Below are positions 38,778 through 50,257 of a stretch of 64,000 nt of DNA, piece by piece. A program made the position numbers and the translations under genes. The stretch is from Heterobasidion occidentale (lineage: Eukaryota > Basidiomycota > Agaricomycetes > Russulales > Bondarzewiaceae). Position 1 is the stretch's first letter. Every line of letters begins with the position of its first letter. The notes under the pieces are model-generated. The model worked only from the letters and a program-made list of their open reading frames with translations. It had not been told where the DNA came from and made no database searches. The stretch covers positions 3,410,001-3,474,000 of the forward strand of contig JBCAQO010000001.1 of assembly GCA_039111635.1 (NCBI GenBank), in the 5' to 3' direction.

Positions 38778-40476
38778 TCAATGAACGTCTACGTCCATAG
38801 CACTCTCGGTTGGGTCAATACGTTTTCTCTTCTCCCGCCGAGTATCTTGGAGGCTTGTGAACTCGTTGGACACATAACATCCAAGAGTTCTGCTCCATAC
38901 AAACTCGTGATTTAGAATCTTCGTGAGAGTGATATATGCGTCGACAGTTGCATAAGGTACGTTGGTTCGCGGGTCGAGATACTTTGCTGGAAGGCCGGTG
39001 ATAAGACAATTTTGTACGGGCCGCGCTGGAGATGAGTTGAGATAATGGGACAAGAGACAGAAAACGAAGCAGACTCATACATAGAGGTCGGCCTTTGTTA
39101 GTATAAACTTTGAATTCATCCCATTTGACTGTGTCGCCAAACATTGCTGCCATGGTCTCCTTCCATGACGGTTTCGATCCGTCCTTAGATCGCGAGTTTC
39201 ATGTACAACATAGTTCTTTGCAACTGTCTCTTTCGTCTCAACCTTCGAAAGGTTACTGTGAGATGATGAGCTGGCTAGAGGGGATATAGGACGGGTGGTT
39301 GCGTGAGTCATGGACGGTTGAAAGGGAGGTGCTGTCACAACAATTGTTATAGTAGAATAGTCAGTGCGAGCAACGTGTCTTACCAGAAGACCGCGATGGG
39401 TTTGTAGAGCTGTACGGTGCATAAGATGTGTTAGTAATTAACGTGGAATCCATTGGGTCGCCAGATGTCTGCCCTTGACTAGCATGATGGCCGGGTTCAC
39501 TGGATACAGCCGGCAGATCCACAATAACAGTGAGTTCCTCGCGTTTGCTGATCCATCTCAACAGAGGGCCTTCGATGACCGTCCGGGTAACATGGGCACG
39601 TTTCCGTTTCTCCTCCTCGTTTCGAAGGTAATCTCTGTGATCGATCATGTTACCTTCCTCCATGTCAAGTGCACGAGCTATCAGTTCCTCTTGGTTCAAG
39701 GCGCGAAGTTTAGTCTTGGCCTTCTTCGGGGCGGTGGACTGAAATTGATGATCATCGACACCCGGTTTGACAAAGGATGTATAACACGGCATACTTTTTT
39801 CTCTTCTGCATCGATCATTCTGCTGAACGTGGCAGATGTGTTTGCCACGGTATGCGTTCGTTGGCTCTGCCTCTTTGAGTTCCTGATAACCTTTCCTGTC
39901 TCTGCATCAACGGCCACGCCTAAAGAGACCCGACGCTTTCGTTTCTCTAGCGCAGAGAGTTTTTCGGTTGCTGGAGTCTCTTCGTAAGCCATAGGGTTGA
40001 ATGTGACCTTTTGACGAGCATGAGCAGCTGCGGTTACTCTTTCTAATCGTGAGCGGGCGACCTAATTCATCGTCAGTGTTTGCAGTCAATGTATGATCGA
40101 TACCAAGCATATTTTACCCTCTTCTCTTTCTGTTCCTCATATTGAACGGCATATTCTCCGCCATCAAGAGCTTGGGTTGCTTCGTCGTCCGTGCTTTCGA
40201 AGTCGGATCCGAATACATCCTCCTCATCTACATAAGAAGTTGGAGACATGATATTCTCGCTCCGTAGGCATGCAACTGCGTACCTTTCTCGATCACAAAG
40301 TCGTTGTCCTCTTCTGCCTCCTGGTTTGCATCTTCTAGAGCAAGCTCAGCCAAGGCCGCTTCCATCCTGCAGCCTAATCAGTTACAAAGCGCCGATGTTC
40401 CAAAGTTATAGGCGTACCGGTTGCCCGCCGTGCTGCGTCGAGGCCTACGCCTGACCAAAGAATCATCTTGATCCAT
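38778..40476 (-). CDS. VPS72: SWR1-complex subunit VPS72 (YL1/SWC2)
   Basis: VPS72 is the H2A.Z-binding subunit of the SWR1 remodeller that installs H2A.Z in chromatin. I start it at 40476: MDQDDSLVRRRPRRSTAGNR, then, after an intron, MEAALAELALEDANQEAEED. The acidic region includes DEEDVFGSDFEST, which fits histone binding. Basic coiled blocks follow (YEEQKEKR, ARSRLERVTAAAHARQKVTF, EKLSALEKRKRRVSLG, ARALDMEEGNMIDHRDYL). The YL1 C-terminal domain ends the protein: NCLITGLPAKYLDPRTNVPY and AYITLTKILNHEFVWS, stop at 38778. An upstream in-frame ATG at 40620 exists but gives no conserved sequence. It diverges from the mitochondrial ribosomal gene at 40619 with 142 bp between the start codons. 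Confidence 0.9.
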
Positions 40477-40618
40477 ATTGAAGGCGACCGCGATAACAGG
40501 ACGATGGTGTTCTGTGAGAGGTTGCCGGTAGCCTGAGGCAGTCTTCCGATCCTAACAAGTCCAAACAACCGCCTGCATCCCGAGCGCACATACCTCTGCG
40601 TTCGTTACCAGATCCGCC
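40477..40618. promoter_or_regulatory. Short bidirectional promoter, VPS72 / mitochondrial ribosomal protein
   Basis: Only 142 bp separate the two start codons of divergent genes, so both core promoters must overlap here or lie inside the neighbouring first exons. No TATA box was noticed. Confidence 0.6.
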
Positions 40619-41240
40619 ATGGCTCGCAAGGGACCAAGAGCAATACCACGCCCTTCACGTCTTTCACAAATTCTGCTTCATCTGAACAAGGCACCAAGAC
40701 CCCATCTGGCAGGATTGAAGAGCTTGAAGTTGACGTTGGCTGCCAGGAATGACCATTTCGGCGCGCGGTGCGTCGACCTAGCATGCTATCCAATCTTCCT
40801 GGTTTTGATCATGCACAATCTTCTAGACATTTCTTGAAAGAGGACATGCCCCGCATACGATATGCGAATCCAAACTTAAATATTGAGGTCAGCAAACTTC
40901 CGAGGACTGTCGGGGACACATGGAAGCCCGAGATGGTGCTCGAATTCCGTATGTTTCATATATCCTTCCAAATATCGCATACTCCTCTTACTGTCTCTCA
41001 TGATGGCACAGGTGATGGAAAAACGCGAACATTCGATCTGGAAGACAAGTGGTCCTCGAACATATTCAGGAACTGATGGAAGCTGCTGGAGGAGCGTCGT
41101 GGACGCGATGGAAAGCTGAGCGTGAAGCATCCGGCCTGCCCATCGTCGACGAACCATCAAAATCTCGCCCGTCATCGCCCTCGTCTCCTTTTCCGTTTTT
41201 GAACAGCGCAAAAACAGGTGCCGCCGCTGTCCTCCCATAG
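40619..41240 (+). CDS. Mitochondrial ribosomal protein with L51/S25/CI-B8 domain (MRPS25/Mrp49-like)
   Basis: A nuclear-encoded mitochondrial ribosomal subunit. The start at 40619 reads MARKGPRAIPRPSRLSQILL. Introns 40768-40826 and 40949-41011 keep phase and give HFLKEDMPRIRYANPNL, EVSKLPRTVGDTWKPEMVLE and RDGKTRTFDLEDKWSSNIF. The thioredoxin-like L51/S25/CI-B8 domain is recognisable from the PRIRYANPNL and TWKPEM blocks. After NIF the frame meets TGA (41073-41075), while QELMEAAGGASWTRWKAER continues in the next frame to a stop at 41238-41240. One extra base at about 41067 would restore a normal family sequence, so the gene is probably intact and the sequence carries a one-base deletion. Which ribosomal subunit it belongs to cannot be decided here. 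Confidence 0.82.
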
Positions 41241-41341
41241 CATATTCTATTATTCGGTCATTCTCAACTTGCTCTCGAACGCACATCGCACTAATGTCAC
41301 CATGTTTTCCACTCATGAGTAATAGGAAAACTACGCTAAAC

Positions 41342-42441
41342 TCACATTACTGTAGTGTAAGCCGAGATGGCCACGAGAAACCCAAGAGTCACGATTATAG
41401 TAGCAAGGTCATCGAGGAGCCTCCCCGTCATGTGCAGATACTTGAGTCCATGTATGATAGCAGCCGAAAGCGGTTTTGGGAGAAAAGGTAAGGCAAGCGA
41501 GACCAGCATAGGTGGCTGCGCTTTATTCTGGAAAAACAACGATTAGAAGTGTTCAAAAGTCGACAGGAGTGACACGCACTGAGCCAGAAAATATGCGCAG
41601 TGAATGTAACATAATTTCTAAGGAGACGAAAGCCCAAAAGAAAGGCTACAGGTAATTGCTCAGTTTTATGAACATTCTGACACGTGGAGAACGCACCACA
41701 GCTTGGACACTCCATATGTCCGCGGAGACGGGGCTCTTGCCTAGAGATGCCCACCGTCTCATGAAACCACCTTGCAATACCACAGACGAGGTCTGAGCAT
41801 AAAATGCCTGGGGCTCCTGCCATATTACGAAAAACGCAACCAGACACCACATAGCCACGACATGAACAGTCGGCAGGAATCTTTCTATGCGTGATTTCGG
41901 CTGTTCCGCAGGAAATGAAGGTAGAGCAGGACCACTTCCGGGCCCGTTTGGCCCACTCTTGGCCAAGGAAGACATGAGGGTCATCAAGGGGTCGTCTGGT
42001 GGAAGGGCATCGTCAGACGACAATGGAGGCTGTGGGCCACCAAGTAAAGCACGCAAAAGTTGCTGCTGCTGCTCTTCCGACCATACCGAGGGATCTGGAG
42101 GTGTGCTACTTAAGCCAGCGGCCCCGAACGGTGAGGTGTGTGGATCTGGTTTGGTGCGTGATGATGACCTGGAGGCGGCAGACGGCGGTCGTGGAGAGTC
42201 CTCCCCCAGAAAACTATCTAAGCTGGGTCTCGGAGCAGGAGGTAAAGAGGGGAGCGGAGGATCTGCGTTCATGCTAAGTCAGAGGTTATTCTGCGGAAGT
42301 CAAACGTACGACGGCACCATCGTGGACGAAAGCAGGGGCGTCTTCGCCTCGAGCGGAGGTCGTGAGTCTGGAAAGTCTGTCCGCGCCTCTGTTCAGAATT
42401 GCTTTGCGACGAGCCTCTGCTCTTGCGGTGGCAGTGGACAT
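41342..42441 (-). CDS. GET2: GET complex subunit GET2
   Basis: GET2 is part of the ER membrane receptor that takes tail-anchored proteins from the GET3 ATPase. The start at 42441 gives MSTATARAEARRKAILNRG, then ADRLSRLTTSARGEDAPAF. The basic RAEARRK helix near the N-terminus is the expected GET3-docking element. A Pro/Ser-rich cytoplasmic linker follows (PPSAASRSSSRTKPDPHTS, then WSEEQQQQLLRALLGGPQ). Three membrane segments end the protein: VVAMWCLVAFFVIW, a segment with FVSLEIMLHSLRIF, and LATIIVTLGFLVAISAY. The stop is at 41342-41344. It converges on the mitochondrial ribosomal gene (101 bp between stops) and diverges from VPS35. Confidence 0.88.
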
Positions 42442-42578
42442 GGTGTCGACGTGGAGAGTAGGCGTGGTCTGCGCGCTCACAGTGCTAATAGGACAGCAGA
42501 TCTCGGAGATTCGGTTTGAAAGACAAATACAAGTTGCCAATATAGGAAATTCGTGTCCAAATACGCGACGGTACCGTC

Positions 42579-42674
42579 ATGACCTCTGCATCCAAAGGCG
42601 AACAGGTCCATATCTCCTCATCCCCTGCTCCCACCTCACTCTTCCTCATCTACGGGCGCACGCGCATCGTCTGA
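42579..42674 (+). other. Possible upstream open reading frame before VPS35
   Basis: ATG 42579 opens 31 codons (MTSASKGEQVHISSSP...) ending at TGA 42672-42674, only 21 bp before the VPS35 ATG chosen here. It is either a translated uORF or, with an unseen intron, an alternative N-terminus of VPS35. No good donor site was found. Confidence 0.35.
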
Positions 42675-42695
42675 AAATACTCTTGAATGGTGGAC

Positions 42696-45600
42696 ATGGT
42701 CATGGAGGAGGGCAAACTGCTCAGCGAGGCTCTCAGCACTGTCAAAATACAGGTCCAGCAGATGAAGAGACATCTGGTGCGTCAACTCACCTCGTATTGT
42801 AGCATTTAGTGTCTGTTGCAGGAAATAGAGAGAAGAAGAGCATGGACTTATCGTCTCTTTATACCTACAGGAACTGGATCAGCTCATGGACGCGCTTAAG
42901 AGTGCCAGTCTAATGCTGGCAGAGCTGCGGACGTCCTCATTGTCGCCGAAGCAGTATTATGAACTCTGTTCGTCCCTCTGTTTTGTAAACGACCTATACT
43001 GAACACGTCTTGTATTAGATATGGCTGTGTTTGATGCTCTCCGTCACCTCTCAAATTATCTGTATGACGCACACACCCAGTCACGGCACCATCTCGCCGA
43101 CCTGTACGAGCTTGTACAATATGCCGGCAACATTGTACCACGCCTGTATCTCATGATCACCGTCGGCTCTGTCTACATGTCTGTCCCCGATGCCCCAGTC
43201 AAGGAAATCATGAAGGACATGATGGAGATGTCTCGGGGTGTGCTGCATCCCATCCGTGGTCTCTTCCTTCGCCACTACTTAAGCGGGCAAACAAGGGATC
43301 ATTTACCAATAGGACTAGACTCTGGGTATGGCCTATACGTCCTCTCATTGCCGTGCACGCCCTCATAAATCTATTGTAGGCCCACTGGAAATCTAGAGGA
43401 CTCCATCAGCTTCGTCCTCACTAACTTCATCGAAATGAACAAGCTCTGGGTCCGCCTACAACACCAAGGTCACTCGCGCGATCGGGAAAAGCGCGAGATG
43501 GAGCGCCGAGAACTTCGAATTCTGGTCGGCACCAACCTCGTCCGACTGAGCCAGCTTGACGGTGTCGATTTGGATCTGTATCAACGGACAATACTCCCTG
43601 CGGTTCTGGAGCAAGTGGTCCAGTGCAAGGACGTGATTGCACAAGAATATTTGATGGAAGTGGTCATCCAGGTGTGTACAGACCCACATCCTCTCGATCA
43701 AACCTCACCTTCGCATACCGAACAAGGTGTTTACCGACGACTTTCACTTGCACACACTCGGACCGTTCCTATCTGCAACTGCTCAATTACAACCCAAAGT
43801 CAACATCAAGCAGATTGTCATCGCCCTCATTGATCGCCTCGCTGCGTATGCCGCTCGTGAAGCCGAAAACGAGGATCCAGAGGAGACCAAACGCCAGGAG
43901 GAGGCAGCGGCTCGACGTCTGGCTGAGAGGGTGAAAGTTCAAAGGGCACGCACGAGAGAGAACGGAAACCCCACCAGCCCTGTGGGTGAACTCACCGCCG
44001 AGGCTGATGCCTGGAGGTCTCCTACCAGCCCTGCGACACCTGTCGTTGTTCAATCCACGAACGGGACAAACGGAACAGACGACGCAGCAGAGGCAAATGG
44101 CTCGGAGAAAGCAGATAAAGGCAAGGAGAAGGAGACCATTGTCCAAGTCCGGAAGTTCAGAGGCGTGCCAGAGGACGTGAAGCTGTTTGAGGTGTTCTGG
44201 GAACAGGTGGTTCAGTTAATCAAGGTGAGCTCTACCCTACCATATTCTTTTCGCCGCTTTATACCTTACCCCACAGGCTCGACCAGACTTGTCAATCCAG
44301 GATGTTACTGCGCTCCTTGTATCACTTACCAACCTTTCCCTTAGCTGTTATCCTGACCGCCTGGAGTATGTTGACCAAGTCCTTGGATTCGCTCGAGATA
44401 AGATTAGGGAGTTCGAAGATAGGTAGGAGGAGCATTATTTACACTTTTCCTGTATCTGATAGTGTTTGCAGCCCGGACCTTCACAGCCAACAGACGACAA
44501 CCAACCTAGCCGCTCTCCTCGTTGCCCCCATCAATTCCTACCAGTCCGTTCTCACATTGCTTGCGCTCACTCACTACGTTCCCCTCCTCAACCTCCAAAC
44601 CTTCTCCACTCGACGTACCCTCGCTCATTCAATCGTGTCCTCGGTGCTCAAGAACGAAACCGTCATCGAGGCACCAGAGGATGTGAACGGTATTCTCGAG
44701 CTGTGCCATGTACTGATCAAAGAACAACAAGACGCTGGCATCGGGATCGGCAGCACCGGGCCTGCAGTTGTAAAGGATCAGCGAAGGCATGGGCCATACG
44801 GTGCTGAGAGGGAGGACTTGGCAGAGGAGCAAGGGTGGCTTGCACGGATGGTGCACCTGTTCAGAGCAGAGTCACTGAGCACACAGTTTGAGGTGGAAGC
44901 CCACCATGCTCCTTTTTCTTTCCATCTGACGTCATTTTTGCCTCAATTAGCTCCTACAAAGTGCACGGAGACACTTCGAAGCGGGCGGCGAGCGCATGCG
45001 CTTCACCTTCCCTGCTCTCATCACCTCATCAATCAAACTTTGCCGTCGATATAAGATCCGCGAACATCTCGTGCGTGGCCCTCTCTTCTCTCCTCGATCC
45101 GTCTAGGCTAACTTCGTGCATCACAACACCCTCAGGAAGACGACTGGGAGACAAAAGTGTCGACGATCCTCAAGTTCATCCGCCAGCTCATCAGCATCCT
45201 TGCGAACCAAGTCGAAGCGCCGTCGATCGCGCTGCGACTGTTCCTTCTGGCGGCCCAGATCGCGGACGAATGCGAGTTCGAGGACCTGACGTACGACCTG
45301 TACGTGGAGGCGTTCACCGTGTACGAGGAGAGCATATCCGAGTCGCGCGCGCAGCTGCAGGCGATCGCGCTTATCATCGGCACGCTGCAGGGCGCCAAGG
45401 TGTTCGGTGTCGACAACTACGACACGCTCATTACCAAGGCGGCGCTTCACGGTGCGAAGCTTTTGAAGAAGCCGCATCAAGCGTCCGCGGTACATCTTGC
45501 GAGCCATATGTGGTGGCAGGAAGTCCAGCCCGTGGTGGAGGGGGCGGAGAAGGAAGAGCCAGAAAAGTCGCCCGTGCCGAAGGAGGAGGGTGCGGAGAAC

Positions 45601-46146
45601 GCGAAATCCGTGAGTCGTGATTTTTGCGCGTCCCTTCGTGTGGACTTACCATGCTTCCGCCTTAGTACCCTCTTCAAGATAGCAAACGCGTCCTGGAATG
45701 CTTGCAGAAGTCGCTCCGGATCGCAAATTCCGCTACTGAGGAGATTGTCACGATCCAGTTGTATGTCGACACCCTAGATCAATACTTGTTCTATCTCGAC
45801 CGAAATGCGCCAGCCGTACGTGCACTTCTTCTCCGCCTTACATCTCTCGACATCGGAATTTCATGTTTTGTCCCAGGTGACGCCCAAATTCGTCAACTCG
45901 CTCGTCGAGCTGATCACGGCGAGCATCGACAGCATCTCCTCGCCCGACGTGCATCCCTCGCAGCGCGCGCCGCCGGGGCTGCTCGAGGGCGTGCAGACGC
46001 CAGAGATGATCACGCGCCACTTCCGCAACACGCTTGCGTACATACAGCGGAAGAAAGCGACCGCAGACGCTGAAGACGGAAACAAGCGGTGGGACGATGT
46101 CGACATCGTCGGTGCGCTACTGAAGATGGGCCTCGGCGCGCGGTGA
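42696..46146 (+). CDS. VPS35: Retromer subunit VPS35
   Basis: VPS35 is the alpha-solenoid core of retromer, which returns receptors from endosomes to the Golgi. The start [18 protein letters not shown] is followed, after an intron, by [20 protein letters not shown] and [20 protein letters not shown]. The signature [10 protein letters not shown] (about 43137-43166) is present, with [19 protein letters not shown] after it, and further solenoid blocks such as [35 protein letters not shown] and [13 protein letters not shown] charged disordered insert ([20 protein letters not shown], then a Ser/Thr/Asn stretch) lies in the middle, as in many fungi. The C-terminus continues [36 protein letters not shown] helices and ends [12 protein letters not shown] at 46146. 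Length is about 920-950 residues, slightly long for the family because of the insert. Confidence 0.93.
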
Positions 46147-46400
46147 TGAGCTATGCGACAGCTCAATTTTTTTGAGATGGCTTCTTGCTGCTACTGGCCA
46201 TTCCTGGAGGGGCGTGCAGTGTCGGATACCCCAATACCGCTCTCCTTGCTTGTGTGTTCTGTTTTGAGATCTGCGTGTACATCCAGCTTAGGTTTATTCT
46301 ATTTACTTGCCGCTTCCCCACGGCCCCGTTTCGTCTGAGCTACAGAAAGCCTCTGCTTGACTGAGAATACAACAGGGCACAGTACATACATACGACCACG

Positions 46401-47525
46401 TCATGAGGGCACGGCGTACACCTCGGCCATGCGAGCGACGAGCCCGGGGAGCTGCTCTGCAGAGACAAGCATCATGCGGCCGCCCACATCCAAACCAAAC
46501 GAATCTTTCTCTCGCGGCTGCGCCCCGGTGAACGTGTAGTCCAGCGTATGCAGAGCGACCTAGACCGACAGTGATCGTTTCAGTTCAAGTATCAATGATC
46601 AGATCGATGACCCCTCGTACCTGTTGCGTGAGCTCGTCTTCGTGATGGAACGAAAAGACGCCCCCGGCGGACGAGGTGGGGAGAGAATTGCGCGGACGCT
46701 TTGCCTGGGGCGCGGCGGCCTGTAGCTCGGCCTGCTCTTCGGCGGACATCCGGTATGTCCGCGAGAAGATCAGGAAATGAGTGAATACGTAGGGCTCGTT
46801 CTGAAATCCAAATTGTATCGGATGTCGGTAATAGACAAGCAGAGGCGAGGGTGGGGAGGCAAGGCAGATCACGGAAGAAAGACGGACCTCCTCAACGGCC
46901 CATTTTATTTCGTCGACCAGCATGCGGTACATGTGTGGGATGACTTGAACAGGCATGTTGACGAGGCGCTCGCAGAAGATGAAACCGACGTGGTTGGAGG
47001 ATGCGAGGCCAGCAGTGCCTAGGAGGTTTTGGAGTGTCGAGTGGAGGGGAACGTTGTTTGCAGACTTGGCGAGGGCGTATTCGATGAACGCTTTGATGGA
47101 CGGGTGATTCTAAGGTAAAAATACAATATCGGTTCGGTCAGGAAAGTTGGGAAGGGGAGGGATACTGACTTGGTGGACGTGCATATTGAGCACAGTGAGG
47201 AAGGCATACGGATCGGTCTCGCGACCGTCTGTTTTTACGGTGGAACCAACGAGGGGCTGGGACAGGATGAGGTCGGCGAGCTGGTGAGGATGGAAAATCT
47301 CTGCATCTGTCTGGAAGAGCTGGAGGATGAGCCGCTTGAGGGCGAGGAAGTCGACGTCCGGATTGGGGTCGAAAAACTCAAAGTCGACGTTGACGAGGTT
47401 CTACTAGTGGTGGGAACGATGAGCAGGAAGGATGGGGCAGTAAGGACGGCAGAGAGAACACGCACGACGTCCTCGCCGTCGCTGTCGTTGTTGTTAGTTG
47501 GGTCGTCTTGCTTCCGTTTTGACAT
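46401..47525 (-). CDS. BCP1: BCP1/BCCIP-family protein
   Basis: Bcp1 is the chaperone for ribosomal protein uL14 (Rpl23) and acts in nuclear export; BCCIP is its human relative. The start at 47525 reads MSKRKQDDPTNNNDSDGED. After an intron the conserved block NVDFEFFDPNPDVDF begins, followed by LKRLILQLFQTDAEIFHPHQ, LADLILSQPLVGSTVKTDGR and DPYAFLTVLNMHVHQ. Another exon has NHPSIKAFIEYALAKSANNV, FIFCERLVNMPVQVIPHMYR and MLVDEIKWAVEE. Then NEPYVFTHFLIFSRTY and KRPRNSLPTSSAGGVFSFHH, and the last exon VALHTLDYTFTGAQPREKD ends at 46401. The whole architecture is typical. It diverges from PUT1 with 145 bp between start codons. Confidence 0.9.
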
Positions 47526-47670
47526 TGGGAGTGGTGCCGGTGCAGAGAGGCGATGAGAGATGCTCTTTTGGGCGGGCGATCGGACATGGCTCCGGACACC
47601 GACCTGCTATCATCCCCTGCCCTATATAAATCCCTCCCGCGATGGCCCTCACTCCCTCCAGCGTCCCCTC
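47526..47670. promoter_or_regulatory. Short bidirectional promoter, BCP1 / PUT1
   Basis: 145 bp between divergent start codons. A TATATAAA at 47623-47630 lies about 41 bp before the PUT1 ATG and probably serves that side. Confidence 0.65.
47623..47630 (+). promoter_or_regulatory. PUT1: TATA box of PUT1
   Basis: TATATAAA, about 41 bp upstream of the ATG at 47671, inside the short promoter shared with BCP1. Confidence 0.55.
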
Positions 47671-49848
47671 ATGTCTTTACGTCTCCTCAGACGTGTTTAC
47701 CCCACGATACCTCTCGCGAGAGGTCTCAAGACGTCCTCGCCGCCGACAACTCTCCGACCTCATCGATGGATGCGACTCGGCTTGCTCTCTGGTGGTGTGC
47801 TCGGGGCCTCGTTGTTCGTGGAACGAACCATTGCACCCCTCTATGCAGATGATGCGCAAGCAGGCGCGAAGGTTTCCTCGCAGACCTCTCAGACGCCTCT
47901 TTCGACGCTGATGAGATCGTATGTCGTCTACACGATGTGCTCCTTCCCCACCCTCGTCGACTGGTCCCCGACCATGCTTTCCTTCTTTTCCTCTGTCCCA
48001 GGTCTCAAGCAGATCACTGAGGGATTCGTTCGTCGGACCTTCTTTGCGCAGGTAAGCGTGTCATCTTTATTCAAGCCCACTCAGGGATTCACGACGCGCG
48101 AATCGTGCAGTTCGTCGGAGGCGAGACGGCTCACGAATGCGTGCCCCTACTGGAACGATTCCGTGCGGAAAACAAAGGCGCTCTCTTCGCTTACAGCGTC
48201 GAGGTGGACGAACATGAGGCCGCAGGCCAAGGCCACAAGCCGTCCGTCCCAGTTCATAAGCGCATTGTACAGGAAATGATCCGGTCGATCGATGTCGCAG
48301 CCGATTTTGAAGATCGTCACGCGTCCGGATCGTCCTCCACCGCGGCAGGAAGAAGGACGTGGGTCGCCGTCAAGCTTGTAAGCACCATGTATCCTTTGGT
48401 ACACACATTGTAGATCCGTTCGGTTCGTTTGCGCCTTCTTCGCAGACCGCCTTGCTTCCGGACGCGCAAGCTCTCACCCGTTTCTCCGTGTACCTCACCA
48501 AGACCCGGCCTGCCCTATCTCCTGCCATCGCGTTCCCCGGATGCCCGCGCGCGTCCGACCTAGACTGTCTGGCTGTGAGCAAGCTCCCCTCGGAGTCACC
48601 TTTAACGGAACAGGACGTTGTCGACATCAAGGACCTTCACTCGGATCTGGTCAAAATATGTGCACGCGCTCAGGAGCGGGGCATTCGGATCATCATCGAC
48701 GCGGAGCATAGGCAAGTTTAGTCTCACGATGCTCGTGTTCCTCCACGTACTAACTCCAAGAAACAGTTGGTATCAAGTATAGTTCCCATCTCATACTCTC
48801 ATCGCACTACTTCACCAACCGGGGCCCATTTGTCCGCAGCCCGCCATCGACGCAGTCACGCTGTCCCTCATGCGGCAGTTCAACGCGCTTCCGAAACGCG
48901 CTTCGACCGAATCAACCCCTGTACGGCCGCTCGTCTATGCGACATTCCAAGCCTACCTCCGTCGGTGCGCTGCCCTTTATTCCTGCCCGGATCTTGCACT
49001 TGAAACAACCTCTTTTCTGACATCCTCCTCCCCAGGAACGTTGAATATCTCCAGCAGTCCCTTGCAGATGCCAAAGCTGGCAATTATGCCCTCGGCGTAA
49101 AACTTGTCCGGGGCGCCTACCACCCCCTCGAAATCTCTGCTCACACCGCCGCCGCCTCGTCTTCTGTCTCCGGCACCAGACCCCGTCGCAATAGCCACTC
49201 GCTCTCCATCTCCCCCGACCCTCACCCGCCCGTCTGGCCATCCAAGCCCGATACAGATCGCTGCTACAACGCATGTGCGCGCCTCCTCGTTTCCGCGATC
49301 CACGATGATGTCGCCGGTGCTGCGCGCGCGGGCACGCCGCCGACCGTCGGCGTGTTGTTCGGCTCGCACAACTGGGACAGCTGCAACTTGATTTTGGACG
49401 AGCTCGTGCGACACGGACTCGCGCATCGCGAGACAGAGGGCGCGGGCGAGGTCGTCAGAATCGGTGACGAGGCAACAGAGAGGGTGACGTTGGCGCAGCT
49501 TTTTGGTGAGCTAATTGCTTAGACGTGTTTTGTTCTATGAGAGGGTGTTGACGGCGATTCGCTTCTAGGCATGAGCGATGCGCTCACGGACTATCTTGTC
49601 GATAAAACGAGATCATCCTCGCCGTTCGTGATCAAGTATGTCCCGTACGGGGCCTTGTCGGAGGTGCGCGTGCGTTCCATGCTCCGACAAGGACATCTCA
49701 ACTCACACGAATATATCCCATTATCATGCAGGTCATGCCATATCTCAGCCGCAGAGCTATTGAGAACAAGTCTGTGCTCGGCGACGGCCAGGCTGCTGCC
49801 GAACGAAGGCGGGCGTGGGATGGAATCCGCGTGAGGCTTTTCGGTTGA
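47671..49848 (+). CDS. PUT1: Proline dehydrogenase, mitochondrial
   Basis: Catalyses FAD-dependent oxidation of proline to pyrroline-5-carboxylate in mitochondria, the first step of proline use. The start MSLRLLRRVYPTIPLARGLK is an Arg-rich amphipathic presequence, and a hydrophobic stretch near LSGGVLGASLFVERTI follows. Exons continue with FVGGETAHECVPLLERFRAE, a catalytic-barrel block VWVAVKL-type (TWVAVKL), ARAQERGIRIIIDAEHR and VTLSLMRQFNALP. The flavin and substrate segments YALGVKLVRGAYHPLE, GVLFGSHNWDSCNLILDELV and IKYVPYGALSEVMPYLSRRA, with the RRAIENKSV arginine pair at the end, are typical. Stop 49846-49848. An insert rich in Ser/Pro follows the VRGAYHPLE segment (SGTRPRRNSHSLSISPDPHP). 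TATA box upstream. Confidence 0.92.
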
Positions 49849-50257
49849 AGGTTGAGTGGTTCTTCATCATTGAATTTATACATGGATCTGTAAGGAATGT
49901 TGCTTCAGGATGAGTTTGGGCACTACACTATTACTCTACAACATGGTTAGGGATTTCACTATTGTGGTTCAAGCGTGCATCGACGTCCAGAACAAATTTC
50001 TTCTTCGATAATCAACTTCAGTTTTCGTGAGTGATTGCTGTTTTACCGCGTAGGAATTTGGGACACACAACACCACACAACGCACAAACAACGCGTCAAA
50101 CCCGCATTGATATGAACGTAAATGGCCCATTCTATCCAATGCACCGCTTTGGGACCTTTTCTTTGTGACTGGACCAAACAGAACACTCCGCTACGCCAAA
50201 CGTCCATTTGTGTCTCGCTCGCCGTTGCATATTTTGTCCATTGTGTTCCGACAGTAA
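49849..50257. other. Intergenic region between PUT1 and MSH4
   Basis: About 0.4 kb, holding the PUT1 3' end and the MSH4 promoter. No gene or RNA recognised. Confidence 0.5.

Noticed and set aside
40618..40621. Overlapping divergent start codons in CCATGG for VPS72 and the mitochondrial ribosomal gene
   Set aside because: The minus-strand ATG at 40620 yields an unconserved leader. The family-like N-terminus (MDQDDSLVRRRPRRSTAGNR) starts at 40476, so the overlap is probably chance.
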